A DNA stretch of 30,087 nt, from the NCBI GenBank assembly GCA_024364805.1, contig CM044502.1, positions 2,237,989 to 2,268,075 on the forward strand. The letters are read 5' to 3'. The position numbers and the translations under genes are program-made. The notes below the pieces were generated by a model. The model saw only the letters and a program-made list of their open reading frames with translations, did no database searches and had not been told where the DNA came from. Numbering within the stretch: the first letter of the stretch is position 1; each line of letters begins with the position of its first letter. The stretch is from Euprymna scolopes (Eukaryota; Mollusca; Cephalopoda; Sepiida; Sepiolidae). Shown here in pieces: positions 12,322-23,559 of this stretch.

Positions 12322-12840
12322 CCTATCTAAGAACACTGCCAACCACATAAACACAGACACGTATACAACGTCCTTTCTTATATATTAGTAGAGATATTAG
12401 TTATCGATAACCATTTCTTTTAATTCGTTTTGCTTCTTTATATATATTTATGTTTTACTACTTTTTCTTTTTCTCTCTGTAATTTTCTCTCTCTATCATT
12501 GGTTATTCTTTACTTCATTATACTTCGTTTACCTCATTTATTTCTCGTCACACTTCATGAGAGAAATTAAATGCAATAAAGCGCATATGTACCAAGTTAG
12601 GCTTCCTAACCTGAGTCAATTTATATTTTGGTCCTTAAACCTTATGTTCTTGAACCAGCTTCATATCCCCTAAAGGTCCATGTCTTTCTATCAAAATAAG
12701 TTCATTGTTTTAATTTAACTAATGCTCTTTTAACTATTATAACTGACCGGATCGTCTGGCTTATGTATAATTCAAGAGCGATTAAGGTCACTGGTCTTGA
12801 CATTTTGAAGACGTGCAACAGATTGTGCCATTTTTGTCTT

Positions 12841-13430
12841 CTATATACACTTTGGGCTTATACTATTTGTGGTGAGGTTCTTGACATTTATTTTCTTTCC
12901 GATTGAAGATTGCGGATTAATGCTTTTTTCTCTCATGGTTCTATTCCAGGTCAAACATTGTTTTTTATGTATCAAGGATATTCTAGAGAATATTATTAAG
13001 AAGATTGATGCGTTAGTTGTTAATGTCACTCCCTATACTGGTCTTGCTTTTCCTCTATTTTTTTCGAATCCGTTAAAATATGCAGCAAAAGTAAAAGTTG
13101 TCCCGGGTTTAATTGTCGATAGATGTACAAATATCCTTGTTTTGTTTAATCCTATTAATAATCCGCTCGTGTCTTTCAACAGTAGGCGTAAACGTTTTCT
13201 TCCTTTGCCATCTGCGAGAAATTTTCTCGGAAGCTTTTTCTCAATAAATTTGCTTTGAATTCATACATTTAGTGATTTGCTGTTTCTTCTTACTCTAAAG
13301 TCGATTTTCCTTACCGCTCTGAAATAACGCCCTGTCATGGATTGAATATTATTGGGTTTGTGAATATTTATTCGAAGGTTCTTGATAAGATGCAGAACAT
13401 ATCTGTAATTTGCTTGCTCTCGAAAATGTA
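12841..13430 (-). pseudogene. Decayed coding-like segment, family unknown
   Basis: One minus-strand frame stays open from about 13430 to 12841 (nearly 200 codons) with only two stops, near 13262 and 13053. In DNA this AT-rich about a dozen would be expected. The translation is basic in places, for example KLPRKFLADGKGRKRLRLLL and REQANYRYVLHLIKN. I do not recognise a family, and there is no convincing start codon. The plus strand also has a 129-codon open frame over 12869-13258, rich in Phe and Leu, so the strand is not certain. It could be a remnant of an unlisted retroelement or a processed pseudogene. Confidence 0.3.
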
Positions 13431-13951
13431 TTTATCAACCCACTTCTGGCAGACACGTCGTTGCTTGTCTCAGTCTTTTAAATAAATACTAGTACAACAT
13501 GTGTGCTTCAAAATTCCTTCTTGTTTTTTACAGCTCGTTTGACCTATTTTCGTAGTTGTATACATAAGTTCGATGTTTTCATATTTCATTGTGTTACAGC
13601 TTCTTGTTTGAATATATTCTTGTTAATAATTGCAGCAACTTAAACATATATATATATATATCAGGTAAGTCTACGTAGCTTATTAAGATTTTGAATTAGA
13701 ATCATACCATAATAAACAACGGTGAACACCTGCGCATACAATGATACGTATATAAGCGGATACCAACGTTTAATATATACTTAAACATACAGGTTTCCAA
13801 AAGGAGCGGTGCAATATACCTAAGAGAGTTTAATCTTAGTCAGCCTTAATAAATCTTTAAGGTAAGAAGCTCTCATTTTCGCCCTAGAAATAGACATTTG
13901 TATCAATATATCTGTCTCTGCCTGTTTGTCTCTTTCACTCTCTCTCTTTTC

Positions 13952-13954
<3 letters not shown>

Positions 13955-13984
<30 letters not shown>
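13955..13984. repeat. (TA)n microsatellite leading into (TG)n
   Basis: A TA run of about 28 bases is followed by a degenerate TG-rich stretch to about 14035. A shorter TA run lies near 13649-13662. The rest of 13431-14370 shows no gene. Confidence 0.85.
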
Positions 13985-13987
<3 letters not shown>

Positions 13988-14374
13988 ATGTGTGTGTGTG
14001 AGTGCGCGTGTACTTGTAAACGTGTGTGTACGTATGTGCATATTTATGAATTCCTATCAAGTCGATGTTTGTGATATATAATTTTAGCAATACAAAGAGA
14101 TCATCGCATTAGATTAGTAACTCATAACAATTTCAGGATTTAAGAACGTGCGCTGTGAAGGACAAGAAAAAGTCAATAACTGATATTTTTGTTCCATAAC
14201 TTACTCTATAATAAATGTTTTACAATGAACGAACTACACTTTTAAAATTTCTAAACAAACGCAACTTTAATTTGTAAATAATTAGAGAAATGTGTTTAGA
14301 AATTCCAAAATTTAATCTCTAAATGATATTAATTGTATAAACATACACGCACACTCATACATACACCTCACCAT

Positions 14375-16723
14375 TCGTCTAACATTCACATTTGAGGTGG
14401 CTTCAATGCCCATAATGTGGAATGGCTGACCCACTAAAATAAGACAGATGATTAGGGGAGGTTCTGTCATGATTTTGCCATTGCATATGAACTCACTAAG
14501 ATTGTTCACGAACCTATCCGGGTGCCCGATACTACCGGCCAGAATGCAATCCTTCTAGACCTTTTTTCTTTCAACTTCCCCTGAACTATGTTCATGTTTC
14601 GTTCTATCTACCCTGGGTTCCTCCGACCACTCCATTGTATCAGTTAAGATAAAAACGAAATACAATATGTCTTCAGATGTACCTCTTCACTGTACTGTAT
14701 ATCGATACTCTACGGCTGACTAGAATAGCTTCCGTACATTCATATCTGATCTAGCTCTGAATTCCTTGTTTAAAGAGGATGTGACCTCTATATCATCAGA
14801 CCTGACGGAATGGTTAATTGTAGGCATAGACTGATTCATCTCATCCAAAAAATTCCAACAAAACCTTACAGCCAACCATGGTTCTCCCCAGGATGTGCTG
14901 CTGGCATTGAGCACAGAAATCACTTTTCCATAGCTACCAACGTAATAGATGTACTGAGACTAAAGCTGCTTTCAGGACTTCCAGCAACCACTGTAAAAGA
15001 GTAATAAAATGCAATATGTTCAGTCCGTTCAATCCAAAATAGATGAACAGCGGCTATTTTCCCACCAGTTTTGGCAAATAGTAAACAGGATCCTGAACAG
15101 TAGCATGCTTTCTATCCAAACCATCATCAATTGACCTGAGGTCATCTCATCAGCATCAGACAAGGCAAAACTATTTGCCAAGAACTTTGCAGCTAACTCT
15201 ACCCTCTGCGACGAAGGTCATCAACTCCCTGTATTTCCTCCTATAACAGCCAACACATTATCCAACATACAAATATCTGTACCAAACCAATCAAGATCGC
15301 CAAACCAATCAAGAACCTTGATCCAGTAAAGCAACTGGCTCAGACGGCATTCGAATAATACAGTTTATAAAGCTTCACCCAGAACTTGTCCCCATACTTA
15401 CAAAACTGTTCAAGCGTTGCCTTAATGAGAAGTGCTTTCCAACACCCTGGAAAACCTCCTCACTATGCCCTATATTTAAGAACCCAGGTGATAAGTCATC
15501 TCCCTCTCAGTACAGTCCATTACATGTGTAATGAGTAAGTTACTGGGATACAAATTAAATAAAAAGTAGTTAACCACACAGCAGAAATAACCTTTTTGGT
15601 GACTATGGTTTCCGTTTTGCTAGATCTACAACTGATGTGCTAACAGTTATATCCCATAGGATTAGTGAATCTCTTGGCAAAGGCTTCTTTCTAGGGCAAT
15701 TATTCTTGACATATCCAAGGCCTTCGATAAGGTATGGCATAAAGGCCCACTTCACAAGATTCCCTGCTACGGTATAACTGGAAATGCTTTCTCAATAATT
15801 CATTTCTCTCTGATAGGTTCATAAGAGTATTGGTTGATGGGCAGCAATCAGATTTCCACAGTATTTATGCTGGAATCCTCCAGCGGTCCATCCAACAATG
15901 ACTTCTGAAAACACCTACTTAAATCATTCGTTGACATCTATGTTGATGACACGACCCTCTATGACAACACATCAGAGGCTGTAAATGACAAAGCTCTCTT
16001 TGATTCCCTTTCCTCTGATCTTGAGCGCATGGTACAGTGGGGTAAGAGGTGGCTGGTCACTTTTAACGCATCTAAAACCAAGCTCCTGTCTTTATATCAT
16101 CAACGCTCTGTTCCTCACCTAGCATCAATTCACATGGATGGCTCTTGTCTTGGGGAGGCTTCATTTTTTGACAAGCACCTGGGTTTGACCCTTACTCCTG
16201 ATCCTAAATGGAACACGTATCAGGGCCCTTGCCCGGGCCGCTGGAAAAATGCTGGGATTTTTCTATCGCTCCAGAAAATATCTCACTACTGATGCAATTT
16301 TCTATTTGTATAAAAGCCAAATACGTCCAAATATTTAGTACTGCTGCCACATCTGGGCCGGAGCTTCTGAACACAGCCTACATTGCCTTGACAGAGTACA
16401 AAATAGACTTCGTGGCTTAGTGGGTGATGCTCTCTTGTCTTCCTTGCAACCTCTCTACCACAGAATAGACGTTGCGATTCTGTCTTTGTTTTATCGTTAT
16501 TTTCATGGCAAGTGCTCATCCGAGCTCCAATCTTTGGTCCCCCTTCGCCAATCTTTCATGATAAACACCCTACTAACTAAAACCACTGTCAGTAATTTTC
16601 ACCACTCCTTATCTGTGCCTAAATCAAAACGTATATTCATTGAACAAAGTTTCTTTCTGAGAAGTGCACACCTGTAGAATTCCCTTCCGTTTGACTGTTT
16701 CCCACCTGACTACAACTTGGATG
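14375..16723 (+). mobile_element. Jockey-like non-LTR retrotransposon (LINE), decayed, cut by gap
   Basis: The element is read on the plus strand as a broken polyprotein. The end of an apurinic-type endonuclease domain is visible, with LGSSDHSIVSVKI near 14610-14650. A linker with ASDKAKLFAKNFAAN lies near 15160-15200. RT fingers follow, with the LKPTPWKTSSLCPIF-type region near 15440-15475 and AFDKVWHKGPLHKI near 15720-15765. VDGQQSDFHSIYAGI lies near 15835-15880. The catalytic box is YVDD at 15939-15950, followed by VQWGKRWLVTFNASKTKLL near 16032. The thumb and tail show ALARAAGKMLGFFYRSRKYL, YCCHIWAGAS, LSLFYRYFHGKCSSEL and KSKRIFIEQSFF. YVDD and its neighbourhood are open from about 15930 to 16292. 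Elsewhere there are many stops and frame changes, so the copy cannot make a full protein. The 3' end lies in or beyond the assembly gap; the 5' end is not defined. Confidence 0.85.
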
Positions 16724-17567
16724 NNNNNNNNNNNNNNNNNNNNNNNNNNNNNNNNNNNNNNNNNNNNNNNNNNNNNNNNNNNNNNNNNNNNNNNNNNNNN
16801 NNNNNNNNNNNNNNNNNNNNNNNNNNNNNNNNNNNNNNNNNNNNNNNNNNNNNNNNNNNNNNNNNNNNNNNNNNNNNNNNNNNNNNNNNNNNNNNNNNNN
16901 NNNNNNNNNNNNNNNNNNNNNNNNNNNNNNNNNNNNNNNNNNNNNNNNNNNNNNNNNNNNNNNNNNNNNNNNNNNNNNNNNNNNNNNNNNNNNNNNNNNN
17001 NNNNNNNNNNNNNNNNNNNNNNNNNNNNNNNNNNNNNNNNNNNNNNNNNNNNNNNNNNNNNNNNNNNNNNNNNNNNNNNNNNNNNNNNNNNNNNNNNNNN
17101 NNNNNNNNNNNNNNNNNNNNNNNNNNNNNNNNNNNNNNNNNNNNNNNNNNNNNNNNNNNNNNNNNNNNNNNNNNNNNNNNNNNNNNNNNNNNNNNNNNNN
17201 NNNNNNNNNNNNNNNNNNNNNNNNNNNNNNNNNNNNNNNNNNNNNNNNNNNNNNNNNNNNNNNNNNNNNNNNNNNNNNNNNNNNNNNNNNNNNNNNNNNN
17301 NNNNNNNNNNNNNNNNNNNNNNNNNNNNNNNNNNNNNNNNNNNNNNNNNNNNNNNNNNNNNNNNNNNNNNNNNNNNNNNNNNNNNNNNNNNNNNNNNNNN
17401 NNNNNNNNNNNNNNNNNNNNNNNNNNNNNNNNNNNNNNNNNNNNNNNNNNNNNNNNNNNNNNNNNNNNNNNNNNNNNNNNNNNNNNNNNNNNNNNNNNNN
17501 NNNNNNNNNNNNNNNNNNNNNNNNNNNNNNNNNNNNNNNNNNNNNNNNNNNNNNNNNNNNNNNNNNN
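16724..17567. other. Assembly gap (844 N)
   Basis: A run of unknown bases between the LINE tail and a (TA)n tract. Reading frames reported across it are artefacts. The gap probably hides the LINE 3' end and more TA repeat; its true size may differ. Confidence 0.99.

Positions 17568-17598
<31 letters not shown>
17568..17598. repeat. (TA)n at gap edge
   Basis: A TA run directly abuts the unknown bases, which suggests that the assembly broke inside this microsatellite. Confidence 0.95.
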
Positions 17599-17600
<2 letters not shown>

Positions 17601-18585
17601 AAACGCGAGCAAGAGAAAGATCTTTCTTAATCTAAAATTTTCGATATAACATTTCTAATAAATGACTTCTAATGTTATTTCTCTTCCCACGCATTAATAC
17701 AGGAATGTTTTCTTTTTATTGATAGTCAAATTTATTAATCTTTAAGTCGTTATATTGCTAAAATTATTGCCAAACCTTTGAACAAAGCCCCATAGATTTT
17801 GACACGCTTTTCTATTAATCATTATTCCCTAAGCTATAATAACGTGTCTTCTGTTTGCTTATTCGCGAAATATTAAAGAAGATTAAAAAATAAGACCTTT
17901 GTAGTGCAAAATGCATGGAAAATATACTCACGAAGTAACCGTTGGCGATTTATTTTCTTGCATCTGTTTTGTTAAAAAAATAATGATGGTTCGCTGTACT
18001 TTCATTTCACTTGGCATATTTATTCTTTACATTGGGTTCGTTTTCATTGGATTGCTAATGGATTATTTCACAATTTCAATATTAAGTCTTGTAGAACTTT
18101 TATTCATCCAAAGTTTAGATGGCGGGGAACGATACAGCTTTATTGACATCATTGAAATGTTTACAAAATGAAATGTGCAACTATTGGTATAATAATTGGT
18201 TGTAGCTACAGTGGAAATGTTTCAAAGGAAAAGAGTGAACAAAGTAAGAAAGCAGATTCATATCAACTCGAGTATTGTGTTATTTAGATGTTATTTAAGT
18301 TTACGACAATGGTTTTTTAAGATACACTCCACAGTTGTTTCGGATAGAAAATTGTTCAACTGTCTAGATTACTGGGTTTTGCAACTAGTGTATTCATCAG
18401 AGTGTCTTTGCAATTTAATAAAATAATGCACATTTCATTTTTATATCTCATGTATCTATATATTAATACAATAGCATTAGCGTTATTTTCTGTGTCACAC
18501 TTGCATACGGGTCATTTAATTGTTATGTTCTTCCATTTTCTATCACATTAATATTTTTTTAATAAATTATATATTTGTATATGTA

Positions 18586-18587
<2 letters not shown>
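17599..18587. other. AT-rich stretch, no supported gene
   Basis: An 86-codon plus-strand frame at 17911-18171 contains hydrophobic runs (FISLGIFILYIGFVFIGLLM). It starts with ATG but has no family resemblance I recognise and no supporting context. I treat it as chance. Nothing else is seen. Confidence 0.4.

Positions 18588-18588
<1 letters not shown>

Positions 18589-18628
<40 letters not shown>
18589..18628. repeat. (TA)n microsatellite
   Basis: A TA run of about 30 bases, then tgtatatatattt. It is followed at once by gagagaga and a non-coding stretch that contains the weak hammerhead-like core near 18733-18757. Confidence 0.9.
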
Positions 18629-18729
18629 TTAAGAGAGAGAAAATCAAAACGGTAAGTTGAACTTTATAATCAAAATTTATTGTTCGACTGAATACTCCAA
18701 AACACAATTTACAAAGTTCTTATTCCGTT

Positions 18730-18762
18730 GGGTTTCAACAAATGTTATTCTCATCGGAAGAC
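18730..18762 (-). other. Weak hammerhead-like core
   Basis: On the minus strand, CCGATGA (18757-18751; the ribozyme consensus has CTGATGA) is followed by a possible stem AAC/GTT around ATTT and then GAAA (18736-18733). A stem I of four pairs (TCTT with AAGA downstream) can be drawn, but it does not leave a proper cleavage triplet. At best this is a decayed relative of the motif at 29810. Confidence 0.2.
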
Positions 18763-19225
18763 ATAAAGAAATCAGCAAATTATATTTGTAGCAATGCTAC
18801 AATTTTCTAGTCAAGGCATTAAGTAAAGCCACAATTTATTGTCGTTATAAATTGCCTATCAAAAAAATGAGAAATATTGGATATGTAAAAAACTAATATA
18901 AAAACAAGCCGTGCATAATATATCAGCTTGAATGAAACTCCTCTAGAGTTGATCCAAAATGAAAAATAGTTATTTAAATAGAATGTATTCCAAAATTAGT
19001 CCAGTGTGACGATACATATAATCCAATTGGAAAATTTTCAAAAATCCGATTAGAAAGTTTATAAAACAGCTGAAATAATGAGAATTGTTTTTGCCGGGCA
19101 GTGCAGTCGTCCAGAAAGAAGATCTGTCCCTAGTCAAATGGGACCTAATAGTAAGAAGAGAGAAATCCAAAATGAGAACCTTCATCATCGGCTTAAAAAT
19201 AAAAAAAAGAAGTGATTTCAAGCGG

Positions 19226-19227
<2 letters not shown>

Positions 19228-19321
<94 letters not shown>
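19228..19321. repeat. Long perfect (TA)n microsatellite
   Basis: About 47 uninterrupted TA units, the longest pure tract in the window. Open frames spelling Ile-Tyr repeats on both strands come from it. Confidence 0.98.
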
Positions 19322-19323
<2 letters not shown>

Positions 19324-19562
19324 GTTGAGCACTTTGTAAATGTATATTTTCACCCGATACGTATTTAAGCAATTAAGCGAAGCACACTATTAATTTATTG
19401 TAAACAAACTCATGGTTTGAGCACTGTAAGCGACAGGCGGAGGTGGGTTTAATAAATACTCGAGGAAAAGTATTTACCGCGCTGATTCATGGCCCCATGG
19501 GTACAACAGCCAACTCGGCGGTTGTAGGGTCGATCCATGGCTGGGAAAAGATGTATTTCAGG

Positions 19563-19606
19563 CCGCACTGATGAATTGTGATACGACGAAACAATACTTT
19601 ATGTGG
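19563..19606 (+). ncRNA. Hammerhead-like motif, degenerate
   Basis: The plus strand reads CCGCA (19563-19567), CTGATGA (19568-19574), a possible 4-bp stem II within ATTGTGATACGAC, GAAA (19588-19591), a short CAATACTTTA, then TGTGG (19602-19606). CCGCA pairs with TGTGG to form stem I, and TTA precedes it as a possible cleavage triplet. The stem II closing pair is A-C instead of G-C and stem III does not pair well, so activity is unlikely. A GC-richer repeat-like stretch (19420-19560) with ggtcgatcc lies just upstream. Confidence 0.35.
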
Positions 19607-20606
19607 ATGACAAAATATTATTTTTTTTCATACGTTTTTATTTCGGTTTCGATTCAAGCTAATAAACCCAAGTCATATGGATATATTGTTTTGTTTTTTG
19701 AAATCGCAACTTTATAATATATAAAAACGATAGAACATTAACTCTATGATAACATCTACGAAATCTGCAAGAATTAAACTATCAGTATTGAAGCGCACTT
19801 GACGACAGGACTTGGCCGATAGCTTGACGAATACTTTTGCAGTTTACAAAAAATACAATAATATCAGAGCGTCTCTATTTACAATAAACATCTACAGAAT
19901 GCCAACAATATATTACATACGAATGAGTTCCCTGTGTGGATTTCACAGGTCCCCATTGTTTTTAATTAAATTGATACTTTTTTATTTATTTGGCTGTTTA
20001 ACATTTAATTTGTTTTTTTTTATATTAGTATATTCCTGTAGAATTTAAACAGATCCTCGGTATTTCAAATTGATATAATTTCATAAACCTTTTCTGCATC
20101 AATCAAACAACTTAGTGATTTCTAAGATACCGACTTTGATGAGTTAATTAAATTCACTGAGAAGTAAAATTACAAATAAAAGTGTTTATATCCGTTTAAA
20201 GAGTCGAATTTTATAAGAAATATACTTAAATAACTATTAGTTTTTAAATTGGTACATATCAAAATTAAAAACGTTTAATATATTATTGAATTTATTTATA
20301 CATTTAGAGAATGGTCATTTCCATATGTTCTAATTAAACTGCTATAATAATTATTTTCACTTAATTTTTTCAGCCTTTAATCTGTTTTTAGGGTTTATGC
20401 TACAAGACGTCTAGTTTAAGAATAACAATGGGATTATTTAAGCCTTCGTCGCGATAGCGGGCGCCTATGTATTTTCTTTAGTTAAAAATACTAATAATGG
20501 ATTATACACATCGTATGAGAAACTGCTCTTATAACGAAGCACATCTAAGATTATCTGGCTTTTATCTCTTTTAACATAAGATAACAACTACGTTTCACTT
20601 ATTACC

Positions 20607-20608
<2 letters not shown>

Positions 20609-20648
<40 letters not shown>

Positions 20649-20676
20649 AGTTATAAATAAATAAATAAATAAATAA
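20609..20676. repeat. (TA)n followed by (AAAT)n
   Basis: A TA run to about 20645, then gtaagttat and a run of about five ataa units. It lies just upstream of the Penelope-type fragment. Confidence 0.9.
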
Positions 20677-20734
20677 CACCGTATGAAAACAACACTAACG
20701 AAAAAATAATGAGAACTCAAGGAAAGCGGACCTT

Positions 20735-20935
20735 CGCCGTTAGTCGAATGGAAAATAATAAGACAAGCTACCACGTGTAGGGACCTAGACGACCCATGTA
20801 GATTATGCCTTCATGAAAAATTTGATATCCTGTACTTTAAAGAACCCCAAAATCTATAAACTGTAGAAAAGAAATAGCAAACAACAGTGTTCACAAGATA
20901 AAAATTACTCTAGGATAACGATACAAAATAGTTTT
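20735..20935 (+). mobile_element. Penelope-like element, C-terminal endonuclease fragment
   Basis: The plus-strand frame from 20743 reads VEWKIIRQATTCRDL, then DDPCRLCLHEKFDIL and YFKEPQNL up to a stop near 20853. A CRKEIANNSVHKIKITL-like tail follows in another frame. The Cys-x-x-Cys plus EKFxIL pattern and the His-Lys tail match the end of the element at 26599 (KWQIQG, CTLCRFEAVAIL, RKDEMFSSCIHRR). They are typical of the zinc-binding end of the GIY-YIG endonuclease region in Penelope-like retroelements. No reverse transcriptase precedes it, since a microsatellite lies directly upstream. It is a short dead remnant. Confidence 0.6.
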
Positions 20936-21259
20936 AAAACTAACAAAAACAATAGAAAATAAACAAATAAATAAATCGAGTAAACATGCATATACATAAA
21001 CGATCACACATATATGTACGTATATATATATGTATATATGTGCATATATGTGTGTACACATATATATATATTTATATATAAACTAATATTAATAATAAAA
21101 AAACACTAACCTAGATTTAAAACAGATCAAGAAACTAAATATCCAGGCTAAATAGAGCACACACAGATGAACAGGTCGACCAGAGGTCAAATAGGCCTTT
21201 CTCCGATAAATGCATGCTCATTGACTGATAGGAAGGGCGCGGTGGATACTAGAAAGCTG

Positions 21260-21300
21260 ATTGGCTGACTAAAATCTCAATAGAAGATGCGCATATAAAA
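21260..21300 (+). promoter_or_regulatory. CCAAT/TATA-like pair (candidate)
   Basis: attggctg (an inverted CCAAT box) at 21260-21267 is followed by tataaaa at 21294-21300. A hairpin-forming stretch comes next, with acgacagaa (21301-21309) pairing perfectly with ttctgtcgt (21326-21334). The layout resembles a small pol II core promoter, but no gene follows. It sits against the tRNA-like SINE head on the opposite strand. Probably repeat-borne or coincidental. Confidence 0.25.
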
Positions 21301-21334
21301 ACGACAGAATTCGCGCATAAGCCTGTTCTGTCGT

Positions 21335-21425
21335 CCACACTAAGAATCGAACCTTCAACATTCAGGTCAATATCACATTTTACAGTTGTTTTGTCAAATA
21401 CTCTAACCACTGCACGACTGATCCT
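21335..21425 (-). repeat. tRNA-derived SINE head
   Basis: On the minus strand, an A-box-like tgcagtggttagag (21414-21401) is followed about 46 bp later by a B-box-like ggttcgattcttag (21354-21341). Both match tRNA-internal pol III promoter boxes closely. The intervening loop is AT-rich and longer than in a working tRNA, which favours a SINE. Downstream on the minus strand the sequence runs to an A/T-rich end near 21100. The SINE could therefore be about 300 bp, but its 3' end is not certain. Confidence 0.6.
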
Positions 21426-21581
21426 TTCGGGCAGTTCTATTATGAATGGCTAATATCATTTCTCAATATAACTACGACTATGTATTACTGATTTTTATTA
21501 CTATATTTATATATATTTATATGTGTATATACTAATTGTTTTTGCCTATTACTTCATTTATTATCTATTATTTATAATATA

Positions 21582-21582
<1 letters not shown>

Positions 21583-21619
<37 letters not shown>

Positions 21620-21621
21620 AT
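21583..21621. repeat. (TA)n microsatellite
   Basis: Interrupted TA run beside dispersed-repeat copy A. A mixed TA/TG stretch also lies at 21005-21080. Confidence 0.85.
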
Positions 21622-21624
21622 AAC

Positions 21625-21782
21625 TACTTAATTTACTCACAGAAAATTAATATACGAAAGTATAGATTTATGTGTAAACTTTGAGTATTTACTTCAAAAG
21701 TGCTAAATACGTAAGTAGAGCTAGTTAGTAAGTTATAAAATGTATATGGCAATTAAGCTACACTGAATATTCCGCGTTTCAT
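21625..21782. repeat. Dispersed repeat, copy A
   Basis: The stretch shares ordered blocks with 25385-25530: aattaatatacgaaa, agtatttacttcaa, gtagagctag, agtaagttat, caattaagcta and aatattccgcgtttcatc. The orientation is the same and both copies follow a (TA)n tract. The family is not recognised. Confidence 0.75.
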
Positions 21783-21929
21783 CCACTATATAGACTAGTA
21801 CAATAGACACGTTTCTGGCATTTAGGGATGTCAACAGTGAAGAGGTGATATCTTATTGCTAAGCGGCATTTTCGGGGATATGTACGTCGGGGGTTACAAG
21901 TGAAACGACTTAATCAGAAAACATGGCAT

Positions 21930-22430
21930 TAAAATTATTTGTAAAACAGGCACTGTGATGCAACATGTCGGCGATGAGATAGGAGCAGAAGCTTAGTTGA
22001 TAAAGTGGAATCGATTAGATTGACAACTCTTTTTTGGACCCTAGAGTCTAGTGGTAGATGCACCAACCCAGATGTGACAACAATACTCCATGCCTGGGCG
22101 AATGATCGCCTTGTAGAGGTGCAGGATACTCTTAGGTGTGAGTAGTCTTCTAGCTCGGTAGAAGGAACCCCCCTCCTTTTCAGTAGCCTTTGCAATGTCT
22201 TCTATGCATTTGTTCCAGTTCATATAGACCGCAAATATAAGCCCAAGTGGTTTGAAGGAAGAATTCTCAGGTAGGGTATTATTTGTCATGGATATAGGTG
22301 GATGGAGAGGCGTCTTGTAATTGTTAAAGGACAACAGCCTAGTTTTACTAGCATTGAATGTTACCATCCACTTGCGGTCCCATTTCACTATAGTCTGGAG
22401 GTCATTTTCTTTCTCGGGGGAAAAAGCTCA
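21930..22430 (-). mobile_element. Jockey-like LINE fragment
   Basis: The minus strand reads ENDLQTIVKWDRKWMVTF and NASKTRLLSF (about 22415-22340), then SFKPLGLIF, EDIAKATEKEGGSFYRARRL, LHLYKAIIRPGMEYCCHIW and VGAS. A VASQCLFYK-type tail in another frame ends near 21935. These match, in order, VQWGKRWLVTFNASKTKLL, FYRSRKYL, YCCHIWAGAS and LSLFYRYF of the copy at 14375. Only the part after the RT catalytic box is present, with at least one frame change near 22050. Both ends are ragged. Confidence 0.8.
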
Positions 22431-23222
22431 ATAATACTGATGTATACCCAAAGTTTTGATCAGGGACGAAAAAAGGAACAGAGATTAGGTAGAAGAACGA
22501 TGCGTTGACCAAAAGCTACGACGATAGTAGAAAGGGTAAGCGGGGCTTACTCTCAGGTTGCGTCCATTATGGATAGTCATACGCATTGCGTACTATTAGT
22601 ACTCCCACTGATTCTACGGTAATAAGATATTGCTGACATCGTAATATAGTACAGAAAGAGTCGACGAGTCAAGTAAGTTTTGATCACACAGCAAAAACAT
22701 TTCTCGAGAGTAAAATTCGTCCATTTTTTGCTGTACATTAATTTACAAAAACAAATATTTATTAATGAAACCTATGTTGAGTTGACTTTTTTGTATTTCT
22801 TTTTTTTATTTTTCATACGAAGTGGTATAACTGCTTAAGAATTTGTTCATTATTCGGCATATTCCTTTTTCTGTAAGTTAAGAAACAGGTCGTCCTCTAC
22901 ATCGTATTTCGAACATCGAATACATCCTTAATTTTAAAAAGAAACACTATGAAGACGATCGCGAAGAGGAAAAGTGAGTGGATTGATGGATAAAACAACT
23001 CGAACTCATACTCTGCACATTGAAAGTAGAGACACGCACGCTACGATTCAGAAAATAAGGGAAACAGATTATTCTTTTCTCTTTAATCAGGTATGTATTA
23101 TTAACAATTTGCTTAATAAATGTACGCATGCGTAATCTTACACATACGCGCGCACAAAAATACGCATGTATATGTTAAAAATTTAAAAAATAATATTTTT
23201 AATATAAATATATATACACACA

Positions 23223-23225
<3 letters not shown>

Positions 23226-23304
<79 letters not shown>
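23226..23304. repeat. (CT)n-(TA)n compound microsatellite
   Basis: A CT run of about 33 bases passes directly into a TA run of about 45 bases. Open frames of Ser-Leu and Ile-Tyr repeats on the plus strand come from this tract. Confidence 0.95.
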
Positions 23305-23309
<5 letters not shown>

Positions 23310-23559
23310 ACATGCATATGGGGTTTAAATACTTAATTGCATGTATATACATTACGTTATTTAATAAGAGTTATAAACTTTTTTCAGTTAGCGCAACACA
23401 ATTCAATAAATTTGATAATAAATTAAATTTCAAGTTTGTTGACTCCATATTTTACTTCCCATTTCTTGACGCCAACACGCTAAGTCTAAAAAAATCAAAT
23501 AGCAAAGCCAAGTAATTGCTTTCTCTCTCCTTACTTTCACGGGTATTATTCCACGTCGC

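Noticed and set aside
16624-17649. Open frames of 300 or more codons crossing 16724-17567
   Set aside because: They consist of unknown bases in an assembly gap flanked by TA repeat.
17911-18171. 86-codon frame with possible membrane segments
   Set aside because: Hydrophobic runs are expected by chance from T-rich DNA. There are no homologues I recognise and no flanking gene structure.
18970-19353. Ile-Tyr repeat proteins on both strands
   Set aside because: Translation of the (TA)n tract. An LVKWDLIVRREK segment nearby faintly resembles the Penelope endonuclease region but is too weak to call.
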